Shown here piece by piece: positions 20,858 through 30,414 of a stretch of DNA of 64,000 bases (within the stretch, counting starts at the first letter, position 1; the number at the start of each line of letters is the position of its first letter). The position numbers and the translations under genes are program-made. Source of the DNA: Rhodobacteraceae bacterium M382. Lineage in GTDB: Bacteria > Pseudomonadota > Alphaproteobacteria > Rhodobacterales > Rhodobacteraceae. The stretch spans positions 1 through 64,000 of the forward strand of contig CP081098.1 in assembly GCA_025141015.1 (NCBI GenBank), given 5' to 3'. Below the pieces are notes generated by a model, which was not told where the DNA came from, did not search any database, and was given only the letters and a program-made list of their open reading frames with translations.

Positions 20858-20911
20858 GGTATTCTCCGGGATCGCCGGTGGCATCAGGGGACGCCACCGG
20901 CCTGCTGAGTG

Positions 20912-21910
20912 TTATTGAGCTTTCGCTGCATTGAAGGCGTCGATCAGAGCCTGGCCTCGGGCACCGGTGGTTTCCAGCCAGTCATTCAGCGCAGCTGCCC
21001 CGGCCTCCTGCAGGGCTGTCCGGTAGGCATCGTCATCAGATGTGACCACCGTTACTTTGTTCTCGGCCAGCTGACCGTAGGTTGCAGCAAGACGGTCCGG
21101 GATGGCGGCCCAGTTCTGATCGCGGGTTTCGGCGGCTGCTTCGAGGACAGCAGCCTGCTGCTCTGCGCTGAGCCCGTCGAAGGTGCTTTTTGAGATGTGG
21201 ACGAAATTCAGCGGGATCGCATAGTTGTAGATCTCGGTGAACGTGGTGAAGTGTTCCCAAAAGCTGCCCGAAACCCCGCCCTCGGCAGAGGTCAGAACCG
21301 CATCAATTGCGCCGGTTGAGATCGACGGAACAACGTCGGCCCAGGACAGGCGCACTGCGGCGGCGCCAAGTTCGTTCAGCGCTGTGGTGCCATTCTTGTC
21401 ATAGGTCCGAATTTTCAAGCCAGCCAGCGCTTCGGTGGAATTCTTGGGGTCGCGGGCCCAGATGCCCGACGGCGGCCAGGGAGAGGCGTAAAGCAGGATC
21501 TGGTCGTTTTCTTCAAAGACCTTTTTGAACTCGGGTTCAGCGACCTTGTAGAGCAGTTCCGCCTCTTCCACCGTTGTCACAAAGAACGGCAGGGACGAAA
21601 TCAGAAACAGCGGGTCAATGCCGCCAAGCGCGCCGCCATAGGTGTCAGCGATTTCCAGAGCACCTTCGCCAACCGCATCAAAGTGGTCAGCCGATTTGTA
21701 ACCAAGGGCGCCGCCATAGTGGACGACGATTTCGACGGAGCCGCCGGTCTTTTCGGCGACCAGCGTGACAAAGCGGGCATCACCAACTCCGTGGATAGAC
21801 GTGGCAGAATACTCATTAGAAAGGTTCAGCGTGACATTGTCCGCGACCGCGGTTGTGCCGGTGACAGCGAACGATAACGCCGCCACGCTTGCGAGAAGCA
21901 TGTGTTTCAT
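20912..21910 (-). CDS. TRAP transporter solute-binding protein (DctP), system 1
   Basis: The protein has 332 residues from ATG 21910, which has a strong AAGGAG ribosome site. The signal peptide MKHMLLASVAALSFAVTGT ends near TAVA/DN, so it works in the periplasm. DctP-family marks are HGVGDARFVTLVAEKTGGSV, LKIRTYDKNGTTALNELGA and WADVVPSISTGAIDAVLTS, which includes the Arg that binds the carboxylate of most TRAP substrates. The ligand is thus probably an organic acid. The gene lies 37 bp after the M24 gene. Confidence 0.94.
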   Translation of the reverse strand: MKHMLLASVAALSFAVTGTTAVADNVTLNLSNEYSATSIHGVGDARFVTLVAEKTGGSVEIVVHYGGALGYKSADHFDAVGEGALEIADTYGGALGGIDPLFLISSLPFFVTTVEEAELLYKVAEPEFKKVFEENDQILLYASPWPPSGIWARDPKNSTEALAGLKIRTYDKNGTTALNELGAAAVRLSWADVVPSISTGAIDAVLTSAEGGVSGSFWEHFTTFTEIYNYAIPLNFVHISKSTFDGLSAEQQAAVLEAAAETRDQNWAAIPDRLAATYGQLAENKVTVVTSDDDAYRTALQEAGAAALNDWLETTGARGQALIDAFNAAKAQ

Positions 21911-21947
21911 TTGGGTTCTCCTTGTTGGTTTGGTTTTGAGTTGGAAG

Positions 21948-23069
21948 TCAGTTGCCAAGCGTCATCGACGCGATGTCATGGGGCATGTCGGTCAGCAGCT
22001 CGTATCCGTCATTGGTGATTAGAACGGTGTCCGAGTGGCGAAAACCGCCCTGGCCGCGCCAGTAGATGCCCGGCTCGACGCTGATCACCATGTTCTCCTG
22101 CAGGATGTCGTCGCTGCCTTCGGCAACCCAGGGGCCTTCGTGGCCCCCCATACCGATCCCATGGCCGGTTCGGTGCAGAAGGTTGTTCCCAAAGCCTTCG
22201 GCGCGGAGAAACTCCATCACCTTGTGGTCGACGTCGTGGCAGCTGACGCCCGGGCGCAAAGCTGCGAAGCCAATCCTTCCGGCCTCGACCATGGTGTTGA
22301 AGACCTCGGCATCTTCTTTGCGGGGAGAGGTCACAAAGAAGGTGCGTTCAGTTTCCGCGGAATAGCCGTTCACACGCAGAAAGGAGAGGCCGACATTGGG
22401 GCCCTCAATCAGCGTGTCCGAGGGCTCTGGAAAACGATGCGGCTGGGCACTGTAGGGGGCGGCCCAGATGCCCTGCCAGATGTTTGAGATATAGGGGTCA
22501 AGATAGCCTTCTTGTTGCACGATCTCTTCGCGCAACCGGGCGTTTGCCTTGTCCGTGTCAGCGATGCGGCCGCCGTGGCAGGCCAGGCCCATCGCAAGTT
22601 GCAGGCCGCGGTCGGAATACTTCGCCGCCTTGCGGATCGCCGCGACTTCGTAGGGGCTTTTGACCATGCGAAGTTGTTCGACATATGGTAGGACCCGGGG
22701 CGACCAGCCGGACAGCGCCACCAGCAATTCACCGGTTATCGACATCTCGACGCCAATGTTTGCATCCGCGGGCAGCACTGCTTGCAGCGCTTCGATGTAG
22801 CTGCCACCGGCCGGTGCGGGGTAATCGATGTATTCGACGATCCGATGCGGCACGGCGATGGTCGCCATGTTTTCCGCTTCGATCCGGGGCGTCAGAAAGA
22901 CCGGTTGGTTCCCTGGACGGACAACGATGAAGAAGGGCCGTTCAAAGGGTTCATAGCGGAAACCGGTAAAGTAAAAGATGCTGTCTTTGGTCGAAATCAG
23001 AAAGGCGTCCAAGCCTGAATTTTTGACTTTTTCTTCGAGTGCAGAAAGGCGGTTTTGGTGTTCGGGCAT
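21948..23069 (-). CDS. M24-fold (pita-bread) hydrolase, creatinase/prolidase-like
   Basis: The 373-residue protein has an N-terminal creatinase-type domain (about 1-135) and a C-terminal pita-bread domain. ATG 23069 has a GAGGAAGACC leader. HRTGHGIGMGG and ISVEPGIY keep the catalytic His and one Glu, but where aminopeptidases have the second Asp (YSxDxxRT) this protein has YSAETERT, and the last Glu position reads GGFRHSDT. That loss of metal ligands is typical of members acting on non-peptide substrates, such as creatinase or ectoine hydrolase. Co-location with a TRAP transporter suggests it cuts the imported compound. It is not a match I would call DddP or DoeA. Confidence 0.8.
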   Translation of the reverse strand: MPEHQNRLSALEEKVKNSGLDAFLISTKDSIFYFTGFRYEPFERPFFIVVRPGNQPVFLTPRIEAENMATIAVPHRIVEYIDYPAPAGGSYIEALQAVLPADANIGVEMSITGELLVALSGWSPRVLPYVEQLRMVKSPYEVAAIRKAAKYSDRGLQLAMGLACHGGRIADTDKANARLREEIVQQEGYLDPYISNIWQGIWAAPYSAQPHRFPEPSDTLIEGPNVGLSFLRVNGYSAETERTFFVTSPRKEDAEVFNTMVEAGRIGFAALRPGVSCHDVDHKVMEFLRAEGFGNNLLHRTGHGIGMGGHEGPWVAEGSDDILQENMVISVEPGIYWRGQGGFRHSDTVLITNDGYELLTDMPHDIASMTLGN

Positions 23070-23336
23070 GGTCTTCCTCAACTAACAATCAGGACTGACT
23101 GTTTCTTAATTGAGGCCTGTTCTGCCCGGTGTTTTCTGCTTTTCTCAAAGCAGTTTCGGCATAGAATGCTTTGAGTGCGGACCTGCGCGGCACAATCTAT
23201 TTCTGGCGGGACGGGCAGGGAGAATTTGACGATCCGGCTCCGAATCCAGCGCCAAAAACGATGAAAGCCGACAGTTAAGCCGGCTCTCAAATGGTCTGTT
23301 CTGATGGTTCAGTGTTCCTACACTTCGCTGACGAAC

Positions 23337-23432
23337 TCATGCCAGCGATGCGATAACCATTGCTCCGATAACGGCGAGGCCAGCTGCGACATACCCGAAA
23401 AGCTCTGCGGTGTTTTTGAGGTCTTTGGTCAT
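23337..23432 (-). CDS. 31-residue single-helix membrane protein
   Basis: ATG 23432 lies 7 bases after AGGAG, a strong ribosome site. The product MTKDLKNTAELFGYVAAGL... has a charged N-terminus and one hydrophobic helix (about residues 11-31). I recognise no family. The frame is open further upstream but without protein-like sequence. Its position between the two TRAP operons does not reveal a role. Confidence 0.5.
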   Translation of the reverse strand: MTKDLKNTAELFGYVAAGLAVIGAMVIASLA

Positions 23433-23798
23433 TTTCGTCTCCTGTGATTGAAAGTGATGAGCCCTGACATTGAGCTTGGTATAGTGTTTAAGATATTGCT
23501 TTTGAATAATAAACTTCCGGATCGTCATTCCTGATATGCCTGCCTTGCATGTCTTGGAGGAGTGAATTTCACCAAGTTCGTCTTTGGCGAAATCATGTGC
23601 CGCAGCCACGGCTGCACGGGGCAGGATTTGCTGAAGCCCTGCATTTGGGTCTTTTCCGTGGCTTTGGGATTTCATGCAATATTCAGCATAATTGCTGTCA
23701 CCAGATTCGATTTCTGATGAGGCTGAAGGCAAACAGGCCGCACCGGGAACGGCGCGGCCTGCTGCTTCGTTATTTTGCTGATTAGCCGAACTGCAGGA
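23433..23798. other. Intergenic stretch before TRAP system 2
   Basis: No supported gene. It contains the terminator of the TRAP 2 operon (23731-23761) and the leader of the 31-residue protein. Confidence 0.5.
23731..23761 (-). terminator. Terminator of the TRAP system 2 operon
   Basis: On the minus strand an 8-bp stem CAGGCCGC / GCGGCCTG with further pairing inside is followed by TTTGCC. It lies 38 bp after the large-permease stop. Confidence 0.6.
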
Positions 23799-25088
23799 TC
23801 ACCCCAGAAGCAGCTCGGGCAGCCAAAGCGCGATGTCTGGGACAAAGGTTGTCAGCGCCAGGGTAGGCAGCCAGGCAAAGATGATGAAGCTCAGCGTCGG
23901 CAGCAACATGCTGGATACCGGCGTCCTGGTGATCTTCGCTCCGAGGTAGAGCAGCGGGGCGGTCGGAGGCGTAATGTTCGCCATTCCCAGGTTAACCCCC
24001 AGCACGGCAGCGAAATGGATCGGGTCCATTCCCACACCCTGCACGATCGGCAGCAGGATTGGTGCCGACAGAAGAAGACCGCTGATGTCGTCCATCAACA
24101 TCCCGATCAGGATCATGACCAGGTTGACCATCAGCAGGATCACAATCGGGTTGTCCGACACCGAATAGACCAGGTCTTTGGCGATGTTCGGAATATCTTC
24201 AAAGATCAGGAATTTGCTGACGATCAGCACCATAAAGATCATCACCATGACAACGCCGATGATCACACCTGAATCCGTCAGGGCCTCGACCAGCGTCCGC
24301 CAGGTAAGACCGCGATAGACATAGATCGCCACGGGGATGGCATAAACCACGGCGACGCCAGCCGCCTCAGTCGGTGTCATGATCCCGCCATAGATGCCGC
24401 CAAGGATGATGAGCGGCATCAGCAGCGCCGGAAAGGCCAAAGTCGCCTTTTGCCGGAACGCCATGCCAAAGTCCTGCGGACGTTCGAGCAGCTCGATGTC
24501 ATCATATTTGCGCAGCATGAACTGGTTCACGACAATCAGCAGCGTGATCAGAATAAGCGCTGGAATAACGGTCGACAGAAAGCACTTGAGCACCGATTGC
24601 TGTGCAACCCAGCCATAGAGAATGTGGTTCCCGCTGGGCGGAATCAGAAGACCCAGAGGGCTGGCGCATACGATCAGTGCAGCCGATTGACCCTCAGGAT
24701 AATTCGCCCGTCGAAGATGCGGCATCATGATGCTGCCGATACAGGTCAACGTCGCGTTGGCGGCGCCGGAGATCGACCCGAATATCCCGCAGGCCAGAAC
24801 AGTTGCCGCGCTCAACCCACCCTTCAGATGTCCAATGAACAACTCTGCAAGGCTGACCAGAGGGGCGGCGATCCTGCCGCGCTCCATAATGGTTCCGGCA
24901 ATCATAAAGAGAGGAATGGCCAATAGTACAAGGGAACGCATTTTCGTTGACCCAGATGGCAGATAGCCGGACACCTCGTGGCCGCCCATTGCGGCAAGAA
25001 ACAGCAAAACGGCACCGAAGGCGACATAGACACTGACCCCCAGAAGCAACATGCCGCAGATAATAACCAGACTGCCTGCGATGATCAT
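23799..25088 (-). CDS. TRAP transporter large permease (DctM), system 2
   Basis: The protein has 429 residues and about twelve hydrophobic helices. It shares the family's GIFGSISGAANATLTCIGSI, SPLGLLIPPSGNHILYGW and NLGMANITPPTAPLLYLGA stretches. It is clearly diverged from system 1, so the two transporters are not a recent duplication. The ATG overlaps the small-subunit stop by four bases. Confidence 0.95.
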   Translation of the reverse strand: MIIAGSLVIICGMLLLGVSVYVAFGAVLLFLAAMGGHEVSGYLPSGSTKMRSLVLLAIPLFMIAGTIMERGRIAAPLVSLAELFIGHLKGGLSAATVLACGIFGSISGAANATLTCIGSIMMPHLRRANYPEGQSAALIVCASPLGLLIPPSGNHILYGWVAQQSVLKCFLSTVIPALILITLLIVVNQFMLRKYDDIELLERPQDFGMAFRQKATLAFPALLMPLIILGGIYGGIMTPTEAAGVAVVYAIPVAIYVYRGLTWRTLVEALTDSGVIIGVVMVMIFMVLIVSKFLIFEDIPNIAKDLVYSVSDNPIVILLMVNLVMILIGMLMDDISGLLLSAPILLPIVQGVGMDPIHFAAVLGVNLGMANITPPTAPLLYLGAKITRTPVSSMLLPTLSFIIFAWLPTLALTTFVPDIALWLPELLLG

Positions 25089-25672
25089 TGGCCTGCCTCC
25101 TTTTCGTTGCTCGTTTCCTCGGTGTCGGCGTCATCCCCATTTTCGACCTCCTGCCCGGTGATATGGGCATAGAGAAATGCCGCCGAAAAAACGGTCATGA
25201 AGAAGAAGCCCAGGAAGATCGACAGTCGCCAGGCAAAGTAGGGGATCTTCAGGGCCGGCGTGGTCTTCCAGATCGGGTATTTTGCCAGCTCTTCCGCCAG
25301 CATCAGATACCCCCAGTACAAAATGGCTGCGGTTACGAAGAATTCGATGGTCAGAACAATCAGCCGCCGCCACCAGCGCAGTTTCGGGCTGGTGATGATG
25401 ATGCCCAGAATGTCCGCATTGATGTGGTGGCCGCGCTCTGACGCCAGTGCCGCGCCGGCGAAGAACCCCCAGAAACAGGCGGTGAGAAGCCACTCTTCGT
25501 AAGCGAACAGGTCGCCGTTGAAACCATATCTGATGATGACGACCAGAAAGAACGTGACCGACATCAGCAACCCGCTGAAGATCACGATCCAGCGCATTGC
25601 CCTCAGTGAACCCTGAAGAGGCGATGCGATACCCGTTGGTAATATCTCGGCTATGTGCGCCATAGAGTTCAC
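25085..25672 (-). CDS. TRAP transporter small permease (DctQ), system 2
   Basis: This 195-residue, four-helix protein has an acidic C-terminal tail (NGDDADTEETSNEKEAGQ). Two nearby starts exist (ATG 25672 and 25663). FSGLLMSVTFFLVVIIRYGF and ALASERGHHINADIL are typical of the family. It is translationally coupled to the large permease. Confidence 0.92.
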   Translation of the reverse strand: MNSMAHIAEILPTGIASPLQGSLRAMRWIVIFSGLLMSVTFFLVVIIRYGFNGDLFAYEEWLLTACFWGFFAGAALASERGHHINADILGIIITSPKLRWWRRLIVLTIEFFVTAAILYWGYLMLAEELAKYPIWKTTPALKIPYFAWRLSIFLGFFFMTVFSAAFLYAHITGQEVENGDDADTEETSNEKEAGQ

Positions 25673-25734
25673 CCTGTTGTATGTGCATACGTTTAGGCCG
25701 GCCTCTCGGCCGGCCCTTGTTGCGTTGTTCGATT

Positions 25735-26733
25735 TTATTTTAGGCTGGACAGAAGGCGGTCGATGTTTGCCTTGCCGACGCTGTCTTCAAGCATCGGCCA
25801 GATTTCAGCGCGTACCTTTTCGGCCATTGCCTGCTGATCTTCCGGCGAAAGTTTGAGAATGGTGTAGCCGCTGTCGACCAACTTCTGTTCGAACACGGCG
25901 TCGTTCTCGCGGTTGTAGGCAAAGAAATCGCCCGACGCCTTTGTGAACGCGGCCTGCACAGCTGCACGCTGCGCGTCGTTCAGCTTTTCCCAGGTCTTTT
26001 CCGAAACGTAATAGGAGGTGTTCTCCGGGATCGAATTGTACTGAACGAAATGGGTGCCGACGTCGGATTTGGCAAAGATCGAATAGGTCGCTGTCTTGGT
26101 ACAGCAGATCGCGCCATCGACGATGCCCGACTGAATGGCGGGGAAGATATCGCCCCAGGACATGGTGGTTGCCTGATAACCCAGCGTCTCGACCATCGAC
26201 TTCACCACGTTCGAGGACCAGACCCGGATGTTCATGTTCTTGGCGTCAAAGTTGTTCCAGTTCGCTGGCTCTTCAGTGGCCACGATGCCGACAAAACCTT
26301 CGGGATTTTGACCCAGCAGGCGGATGCCATGGTCAGACAGGGTTTCCTGAATGATGGTGTTGAACTCGGAATCCAGGTCGCGCATGACCGAATTCATTTC
26401 GTCCCAATCGCTCACTAGAAACGGCATGGACAGGATTTCAAGGCGGGGGTCCGTATCGGCGTAAAGGAAGGCGGCGGCGAAATCGATGTTCCCGCGCGCG
26501 ACATCTTCAAGCAGTGCTTCGCCTGACCCAAGCTGGTTGGCCGGGAAGACAGAGATCTTCAGGCCCACGTCAGCGGCTTCGATGTCTGCCTTGACCTGTT
26601 CCATCATTTTGGAACCCTGGTGATCGACCGGAAACACCCCGGCGAACTTCAGCCGCATGTCGGCGGCAAATGCGGGTGTAGCAAGCTGCAGTGCGACTGT
26701 ACCTGCCGCCAGATATTTCAGTAATGTTTTCAT
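25735..26733 (-). CDS. TRAP transporter solute-binding protein (DctP), system 2
   Basis: The protein has 332 residues with a signal peptide ending at TPAFA/AD. A GAGGAGAGA ribosome site precedes ATG 26733. The family region IRVWSSNVVKSMVETLG is followed by WGDIFPAIQSGIVDGAICC. The pattern is that of the DctP family, most of whose ligands are carboxylates. The gene heads a three-gene operon. A divergent FAD-linked dehydrogenase begins 575 bp away and might act on the imported acid. Confidence 0.93.
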   Translation of the reverse strand: MKTLLKYLAAGTVALQLATPAFAADMRLKFAGVFPVDHQGSKMMEQVKADIEAADVGLKISVFPANQLGSGEALLEDVARGNIDFAAAFLYADTDPRLEILSMPFLVSDWDEMNSVMRDLDSEFNTIIQETLSDHGIRLLGQNPEGFVGIVATEEPANWNNFDAKNMNIRVWSSNVVKSMVETLGYQATTMSWGDIFPAIQSGIVDGAICCTKTATYSIFAKSDVGTHFVQYNSIPENTSYYVSEKTWEKLNDAQRAAVQAAFTKASGDFFAYNRENDAVFEQKLVDSGYTILKLSPEDQQAMAEKVRAEIWPMLEDSVGKANIDRLLSSLK

Positions 26734-27308
26734 CTTCAGAATCTCTCCTCATGATCGAAGGTTGTCCTAGTCGAGGGGTTCCGCGCGCAGCATCGTCGTG
26801 CACCACTGTGAGAGCGTCAGCAGTGCGAACAAGGTCAGCAGCGGTTTGCGGCCAGTCTGCCGTTGCCACCGCGAGCTAAACATCTGAACCTGCAAGGTCA
26901 GAAAACTGTGATGCCTCCAGCATTTCCAAAGGTTCCCCTCCTCCTCTTTGGTCCAAACAGAGTAGGGTCCGGGCTGTCAGTGATTATGCTGAAGGCTGCC
27001 GTGAAACGGCAGAAACTGTGGGTTCGACCAGCTTCCGCAGTGCAATCTGTTAAGCGTTGCCGTCCACCGCCAGCTTGGCGATTCTTGAGCTAGATTTGTT
27101 TGACCAGAAGGTCTGGCTTAAGTGGGCTGACTTTTGGCAGCGAAATTTTGTGCCCTGGCTGAAGGAGCTTTCACTAATCGTGAAGACGGCACACAGTTTG
27201 GTGGTCTGAAATGCAGCCAATGCGGCACAGAATGCCTAATCCGGACAGGAAAACGAAATTTCATGAAGCGCGCGCGCCTTAGTATGCCAGTCGAACACAA
27301 GAGGGCGC
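26734..27308. other. Divergent intergenic stretch between TRAP system 2 and FAD dehydrogenase
   Basis: No supported gene. It must hold the promoters for both directions. Short open frames here have no ribosome sites or family resemblance. Confidence 0.45.
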
Positions 27309-27311
27309 GTG

Positions 27312-28742
27312 ATGACTTCATATGAGCAAGTGCTGGCCGCCTTGTCGGCTGAAATCGTGGTTAGCGACAAGGACATTATCGACGGATACACGACGGATTT
27401 CCGAAAGAAATACAGGGGCGAAAGCCCTGCACTGCTGCGGCCCCGCTCGACTGAGGAAGTCGCTTCAATTGTCAAGCTTTGCAACAAGCACAAAGTTGCC
27501 CTTGTCCCGGTTGGAGGCAACACCGGTTACTGTGGCGGCGCTACACCGGACGAAAGCGGCCAACAGCTGTTGATCAGCTTGCAGCGTATGAACAAGATCC
27601 GGGAGGTCGACACCGACAACCTTTCAGTCACCGTGGATGCGGGGTGCATTCTGTCCGAGATCCATGGGGCGGTAGAACGGGAGAGTTTGATGTTCCCCTT
27701 ATCCTTGGGCTCTCAGCAGTCATGCCAGATTGGCGGGAACATTTCCACGAATGCCGGAGGGGTTTCGGCAGTCCGGTACGGGATTACCAGGGACCTGGTT
27801 CTCGGCCTCGAAATTGTGCTGCCGGATGGCCAGATACTCAGCAATCTGTCGCCGTTGAGGAAAGACAACCGAGGCTATGCTCTGCATCAGCTTCTGATCG
27901 GCGCGGAAGGCTCGCTGGGGATCGTGACGGGCGCTTCGCTGCGCCTGTTTCTGCCACCGGTGAACCGGGTCACAGCCTTTCTGGCTATTAGCAGGGTCGA
28001 TGACCTGATGCCATTGTTGGCAAAGGCGCAGCAATACACCGGCGAAGCAGTTACGTCGTTCGAATACATCTCGGGTGCGTCGCTTGATATGCTCTTGGCC
28101 GGCAAACCCGAGTGGCGGCGACCGGTTCAATCCCCATCCAAGCACTTTGTACTCATCGAAGCTGCCACGTCCTCTCCGGTTTTGGCGATGGACGAGGCCA
28201 TCGAAGCCTTCTTTGAAGACGGCATGTCCGAAGAGATGATCCTGGATGGGGTGATTGCGACAAGCGAGCAGCAAAGGCAGGATTTCTGGAACCTGCGCGA
28301 ACACATCCCCGAAGGTGAGGTGCTCAACGGTGGTTCGGTGAAGCACGACGTTTCCGTTCGTATCTCTGATATGGCCAGATTCATCGCGCTTGGTACCGAA
28401 CTTGTCGACCGGTACGGGCAAGGAGCGCGGCTTTCAGTCTACGGGCATGTCGGAGATGGCAACGTACACTTCAACATCCTTGCTCCCGAAGGTGTTAAGG
28501 CACCCGCTTTTCTCGAAGAAGTGAGTGCTGAGGTCTCTCCCTGCATCTATGATCTCGTAGCCAAACTCGATGGGTCATTCAGCGCAGAGTATGGACTGGG
28601 CCAAGACAAACTGTGGCTTGACCAAAATTATGGAGATCCGGTCAAACGCCATCTCATGGGCACAATTAAGAACGTCCTTGATCCAAAAGAGGTCATGAAT
28701 CCCGGGAAAGTGGTGGGCAGCCAGATTTGCGCCCGAAGTTGA
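27312..28742 (+). CDS. FAD-linked dehydrogenase of the D-lactate/2-hydroxyglutarate type
   Basis: This flavoprotein has 476 residues from ATG 27312 (an adjacent ATG at 27309 is equally possible). The FAD-binding type 4 domain covers about 40-220, with VPVGGNTGYCGGATPD and QIGGNISTNAGGVSAVRYG. The C-terminal oxidase domain ends with the metal-site region YGHVGDGNVHFNILAP and FSAEYGLGQDK. Relatives oxidise D-2-hydroxy acids (D-lactate, D-2-hydroxyglutarate, glycolate) and pass electrons to quinone, cytochrome or ETF. The substrate here may be what TRAP system 2 imports; that is inference from position. Confidence 0.9.
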   Translation: MTSYEQVLAALSAEIVVSDKDIIDGYTTDFRKKYRGESPALLRPRSTEEVASIVKLCNKHKVALVPVGGNTGYCGGATPDESGQQLLISLQRMNKIREVDTDNLSVTVDAGCILSEIHGAVERESLMFPLSLGSQQSCQIGGNISTNAGGVSAVRYGITRDLVLGLEIVLPDGQILSNLSPLRKDNRGYALHQLLIGAEGSLGIVTGASLRLFLPPVNRVTAFLAISRVDDLMPLLAKAQQYTGEAVTSFEYISGASLDMLLAGKPEWRRPVQSPSKHFVLIEAATSSPVLAMDEAIEAFFEDGMSEEMILDGVIATSEQQRQDFWNLREHIPEGEVLNGGSVKHDVSVRISDMARFIALGTELVDRYGQGARLSVYGHVGDGNVHFNILAPEGVKAPAFLEEVSAEVSPCIYDLVAKLDGSFSAEYGLGQDKLWLDQNYGDPVKRHLMGTIKNVLDPKEVMNPGKVVGSQICARS

Positions 28743-29676
28743 AACCGCAGGGATGGTGCGAAGTATGCGCCCGTCAGTGCAGCCGGACCCATCGATGGCA
28801 CACATGTTGGCACCAAGGGCGACCTTGCTGGTTTGGGACCAGTTGAGAGTTGAGCCGAGGGTGTTTCGATCAAGGGGGCCCGCCTGAAAGAGGAAACCCG
28901 TCCGCCACCCTTTCTCCAACCTGCATTTCACCGTCTTTGTTAGAATTCTGCCGGCAAACCTGGAAACCAGCAGGCTTGTCTGGATGATCGGCTGTAGAGA
29001 CGGAAACTATAGAAGATTGGCCAAATTACTCTTTTCCATAGGGGAAAAAATGTGGTTTGAACCGGGTGTAGGGGCGGACCCTTGCCCACTGCGGAGTGTA
29101 CATTTCGTCCGCAATCCATTGGGGTTGAACCGCAGAACTATGCGCAGATTTGGGCGGGAAATGTGAGATTTTCTCTTGCGAATGCATGAGGCCTCCGCTG
29201 CGCTTTGGGCGGCCCTACAGCTTTGTTGGAAGCCTCATAATCAAACGCGACACCCATAAGTTTTCGCGAGGTGCCCGAAGTCGGGCGTTGTGAAGAATTT
29301 AGGCGAGTCTCGGAACAGGCAATAAATGCCCCGAAATTCGCTTAAATCTGAGGAATTGGTGAAAGCGGATGTCAGTTTTGTTGGCATCACTGAAATTGCC
29401 CGATTTTTGGCTTTTGACGTCGCTCTTCGGTTCAGGCTTGGTGCCTTCGACGTTCAGTCGTCCTTCATCGCTTTTTGCATGCGGTAGGAGAAAGGTGAGC
29501 AATACCCATCAAAAGGGTTGTAATCATCGGGATCGCAATCGGTTCAGCGCACCTTCTAGGCGTCGTCAAAAAGCACTCATTCAGAACTGGTCACAGGGGA
29601 GGGTAAGTGATGCATTTACTCACCTTTCCTCACACCAACGGTGTATCGCCGTTTTCTTCGTTGAAATCAGGAGTTC
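28743..29676. other. 930-bp stretch without a supported gene, before the island
   Basis: The minus strand at about 28750-28900 has a short protein-like run (LNWSQTSKVALGANMCAIDG) without a start or continuation, perhaps a gene remnant. The rest is intergenic repeat-like sequence. The left island boundary follows. Confidence 0.45.
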
Positions 29677-29723
29677 TGGCGACCCCGGCAGGATTCGAAC
29701 CTGCAACCTGCCCCTTAGGAGGG
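29677..29723. repeat. Left attachment site (tRNA-Arg 3' half copy)
   Basis: This 47-bp segment is identical to 53342-53388. It lacks the tRNA 5' half, so it is a displaced attachment site, not a tRNA gene. Confidence 0.93.
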
Positions 29724-29737
29724 ATGCGTTCATAGCG

Positions 29738-29875
29738 TTATTCCTTTTGTGATTTCTTACTGTTGGGTGTTTGTACAGTGTCCGTCTGTACGTGGTTTGT
29801 ACGAAAACGGGCTCTAACATCGGCCTCATCCGTCTCCGCATGGGCATAGATACGCATGGGCAAATTGGGGTCTGA
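29738..29875 (-). pseudogene. Tyrosine-recombinase (integrase) C-terminal remnant
   Basis: The last 45 codons of a phage-type integrase remain, beginning SDPNLPMRIYAHAETDEADV. The catalytic Tyr is in MRIYAH (codon 10 of the remnant), and the preceding SDPNL matches the usual HSDPxLTMRIYAH pattern. Upstream the frame runs into IS110-like sequence at about 29876, so the catalytic Arg/His boxes are gone. The stop is 15 bp inside the left attachment site. The island has lost its own integrase. Confidence 0.8.
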
Positions 29876-29938
29876 CCAGCGACCACCTGGCGCGCTTCCA
29901 TGCAGACGACGTCGAACCCAGCCCCGGTTAGTTCGAAT
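29876..29938 (-). pseudogene. IS110-type transposase fragment (internal part)
   Basis: When the IS66 element and one copy of its target repeat are removed, this stretch joins 32335-32536 in frame as MSQHLFFELTGAGFDVVCME. That matches the IS110-family order: N-terminal DEDD catalytic part, then GxxVVCIETRQ. The rest of the transposase is missing. Confidence 0.75.
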
Positions 29939-30024
29939 GTAAGCGTCCGGTCTGCCTGCTCTGACGCGGCTTAGAGTGTGTTGATAAGTGTCCACTATTG
30001 ATAGTGGACATCTTGAGGACGGAT

Positions 30025-30312
30025 ATGGCGGGCAAGAAGGGTCAGAAGAAGCGGTTCTGGTCGGATGAGGAGAAGGTATCGATCTGCTTGCAAACATGCG
30101 CGCCGGGGGTATCAGTGGCGCAGGTCGCGCGGCGGTACGCCATGAACACCAATCTGATCCACAAGTGGCTGCGTGATCCAAAATTTGCGCCCGATCCAAA
30201 GACCGTCGAAGAACAGATTGCCCCTGAGCCATGCTTTCTTCCAGTTGAGATCGTTGACCGGCCGGTGACCGAAGAACCGCCCCCCCACTCTTGCGGCCAA
30301 TGTCGCGTCTGA
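30025..30312 (+). pseudogene. tnpA: IS66 TnpA, frameshifted at a C7 run
   Basis: The frame begins MAGKKGQKKRFWSDEEKVSI with the helix-turn-helix of IS66 OrfA (VSVAQVARRYAMNTNLIHKW). It stops at codon 96. Removing one base from the seven C's at 30280-30286 restores a frame reading [16 protein letters not shown] to a stop at 30416-30418, which overlaps the tnpB start (ATGA), as in intact IS66 elements. This is either an inactivating slip, a sequencing error or, less likely, programmed frameshifting. Confidence 0.8.
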
Positions 30313-30414
30313 CCACAGCACGATTGAGATCGATATCGCGGGCGGCCATCAACTGAGGATTGTCGGCAGCTACGATCCTCAGTTGATGGCCCGGCTGATC
30401 CGAGGCCTGTCTGC

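Noticed and set aside
21948-23069. DMSP lyase DddP or ectoine hydrolase DoeA
   Set aside because: It shares the M24 fold, but length and sequence do not match DddP, and the ectoine genes (eutB/C/E or doeB) that would support DoeA are absent.
29369-29752. A 127-codon frame ending with GRIRTCNLPLRR
   Set aside because: That ending is the translated tRNA 3' half of the attachment site, a common false gene.
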